64,000 nucleotides of DNA, from assembly GCA_015066295.1 (NCBI GenBank), contig SVOR01000001.1:1-64000 (forward strand). Direction: 5' to 3'. Below the pieces are notes generated by a model. The model saw nothing but the letters and a program-made list of their open reading frames with translations. It was not told the origin of the DNA and did no database searches. The translations under genes and the position numbers were made by a program. Source of the DNA: Oscillospiraceae bacterium. GTDB taxonomy: Bacteria > Bacillota > Clostridia > Oscillospirales > Acutalibacteraceae. This document shows positions 62,878 through 64,000 of this stretch, one piece after another (positions within the stretch are counted from its first letter, which is position 1; every line of letters begins with the position of its first letter).

Positions 62878-63357
62878 TTACAGTTTTAATTCAACGGTGT
62901 TTTTGGTCTGCTCGTACATACGATACTTTACGTGAGCGACGTCGAACATTTTCTTTGAAGCAATTACGCTATCGGTTGCGGCATATTTATCGCACATGTA
63001 AATAACTTCCTTTATGCCTGCTTGAATAATTGCCTTGGCGCACTCGTTACAAGGAAATAGTGTGGTGTAAACCTTACAGTTTTTAAGCGAACCGCCGCCA
63101 TAGTTTAAAATGGCGTTAAGCTCGGCATGGCAAACGTAGACGTACTTGGTATCGAGCGCCGCACCGACGTTATCCCACGGGAACTCGTCGTCACTGCAAA
63201 ATCTCGGCATACCGTTGTAGCCTACCGACATAATCTTATTCTCATCATTTACAATACAGGCACCAACCTGTGTTGAGGGGTCCTTACTGCGCTGTGATGA
63301 TAAAAGCGCAATACCCATAAAATATTCATCCCAATTAAGATATGTTTCTCTCTTCAA
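62878..63357 (-). CDS. dCMP deaminase (ComEB-like)
   Basis: 159 residues from TTG 63357 (AAGGGGTG upstream). The zinc site has His77-Ala-Glu79 (VCHAELNAI) and the FPCNECAK motif with Cys103 and Cys106. [12 protein letters not shown] and [16 protein letters not shown] are typical of dCMP deaminases, which make dUMP for thymidylate synthesis. Its promoter lies in the 3' end of the neighbouring MFS gene. Confidence 0.92.
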   Translation of the reverse strand: MKRETYLNWDEYFMGIALLSSQRSKDPSTQVGACIVNDENKIMSVGYNGMPRFCSDDEFPWDNVGAALDTKYVYVCHAELNAILNYGGGSLKNCKVYTTLFPCNECAKAIIQAGIKEVIYMCDKYAATDSVIASKKMFDVAHVKYRMYEQTKNTVELKL

Positions 63358-63392
63358 AGCAAAACACCCCTTAAAATAATATATACATATCT

Positions 63393-63421
63393 ATTTTAAT
63401 ACATTTAACGCGTTTTGGCAA
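63393..63421 (-). promoter_or_regulatory. Promoter for the dCMP deaminase gene
   Basis: TTGCCA, 17 bp, TAAAAT on the minus strand; the -35 box lies in the last codons of the MFS gene. Confidence 0.6.
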
Positions 63422-64000
63422 TAGAATCTTTTTTAATAAGGTAGATTATTACAAAAATCATAAAAAGTGGGAATATTGCCGACAGCAAAAAGCCCTTATT
63501 TAAACCGAATTTATCGGCAATAATACCGGTTACCCACGGACCTGCCGAGCAACCGAGGTCGCCAAACGCCGCTAAAAGTCCAAACATAAGCGCGCCGCCC
63601 GTAACAAAGCGCGCCGCCGACATACTGAGAGTACCCGGCCACATAACGCTTACCGAAAAGCCGCAGATGGCGCAGAATATGAGCGACACCATAGCGCTCG
63701 GTGACAGGGCTATAACGATATAGCTTACAAAGCATAGCACCGCACAAAAAAGCATTGCCAATTTAATATTTATCTTTTCACCAATTACACCGTAGATGAC
63801 ACGTCCCGTACCCATAAAGAGCGCAAAGGCACAGGGTCCTAAAAGGTCGCCCGCCGCTTTGTCTAAATGCAGCGCCGTCTCGGCAAATGCCGATGCCCAT
63901 TGTGAAACCGCAAGCTCGGATGCGCCTGCGCAAAGCATAACAAGAAGCATTATATAAAAATCAGCCTCTTTGAAAATATCCTTGTTTCGTTTGTGCTCCC
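63405..64000 (-). CDS. MFS transporter, C-terminal part
   Basis: The frame stays open to the window edge, so the N-terminal half is missing; about 198 residues are visible. At least five hydrophobic helices are seen. The segment DIFKEADFYIMLLVMLCAGA followed by SELAVSQWASAF resembles sugar-type MFS permeases of the fucose/glucose family, and GRVIYGVIGEKIN is the mid-loop motif. Substrate cannot be told. Ends 47 bp before the dCMP deaminase start. Confidence 0.85.
   Translation of the reverse strand, partial: EHKRNKDIFKEADFYIMLLVMLCAGASELAVSQWASAFAETALHLDKAAGDLLGPCAFALFMGTGRVIYGVIGEKINIKLAMLFCAVLCFVSYIVIALSPSAMVSLIFCAICGFSVSVMWPGTLSMSAARFVTGGALMFGLLAAFGDLGCSAGPWVTGIIADKFGLNKGFLLSAIFPLFMIFVIIYLIKKDSIAKTR

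Overview
The window is an ordinary chromosomal segment of an anaerobic, low-to-mid GC Firmicute, most likely a clostridial (Oscillospirales-like) bacterium. I infer this from gram-positive RBSs (AGGAGG type), sigma-A promoters that nearly all have a 17-bp spacer, a pyruvate:ferredoxin oxidoreductase start at the left edge, a 2[4Fe-4S] ferredoxin, a stand-alone PduL phosphotransacylase, RicT, zinc-type S14, the archaeal-type prolyl-tRNA synthetase and a complete Firmicutes-order S10-spc-alpha ribosomal cluster. The species cannot be fixed from sequence alone. I saw no tRNA, rRNA, insertion sequence, prophage or CRISPR array.

Layout. 1-1.7 kb: PFOR N-terminus (minus strand) and a CNNM/CorC-type membrane protein. 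1.7-10.4 kb: an accessory block of envelope genes. It holds four small membrane or zinc-ribbon proteins, an ECF-like sigma factor with a membrane-anchored DUF4367-type partner, two lipoproteins (one resembling the SecD P1 head domain), a zinc-ribbon membrane protein, and a secreted CHAP-domain cell-wall hydrolase with seven Cys/His repeats. The CHAP gene diverges from a small HTH regulator, and three 22-bp-phased operator-like sites lie between them. 10.5-21.9 kb: housekeeping genes: galE, the DnaD and DnaC-like replication pair, an M29-type peptidase, DUF1846, trpS-holB-ricT, ferredoxin, pduL-hemW-phosphatase. 21.9-24.1 kb: a three-gene ABC exporter and lipoprotein operon.

24.3-39.7 kb: one long minus-strand operon in the order rpsJ-rplC-rplD-rplW-rplB-rpsS-rplV-rpsC-rplP-rpmC-rpsQ-rplN-rplX-rplE-rpsZ-rpsH-rplF-rplR-rpsE-rpmD-rplO-secY-adk-map-KOW-infA-rpmJ-rpsM-rpsK-rpsD-rpoA-rplQ. 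A strong promoter drives it through a structured leader of about 270 nt, and it ends at a strong hairpin after rplQ.

40-64 kb: alkaline phosphatase and a beta-helix lipoprotein; aroC-proS-HAD hydrolase; acpP; a two-gene ABC system in which a glycoside-hydrolase-like protein of about 785 residues is fused to a MacB/LolD-type ATPase, followed by a coiled-coil FtsX permease; PutP; a Na/Pi cotransporter; a trehalase-like enzyme; a fused ATPase-permease ABC protein; ligA; a dCMP deaminase; and part of an MFS transporter.

The two things I would look at first are the GH-like/ABC fusion, whose ATPase lacks the H-loop histidine, and the three-operator HTH/CHAP regulatory module. Coordinates are start-corrected where an RBS clearly favours an internal start.
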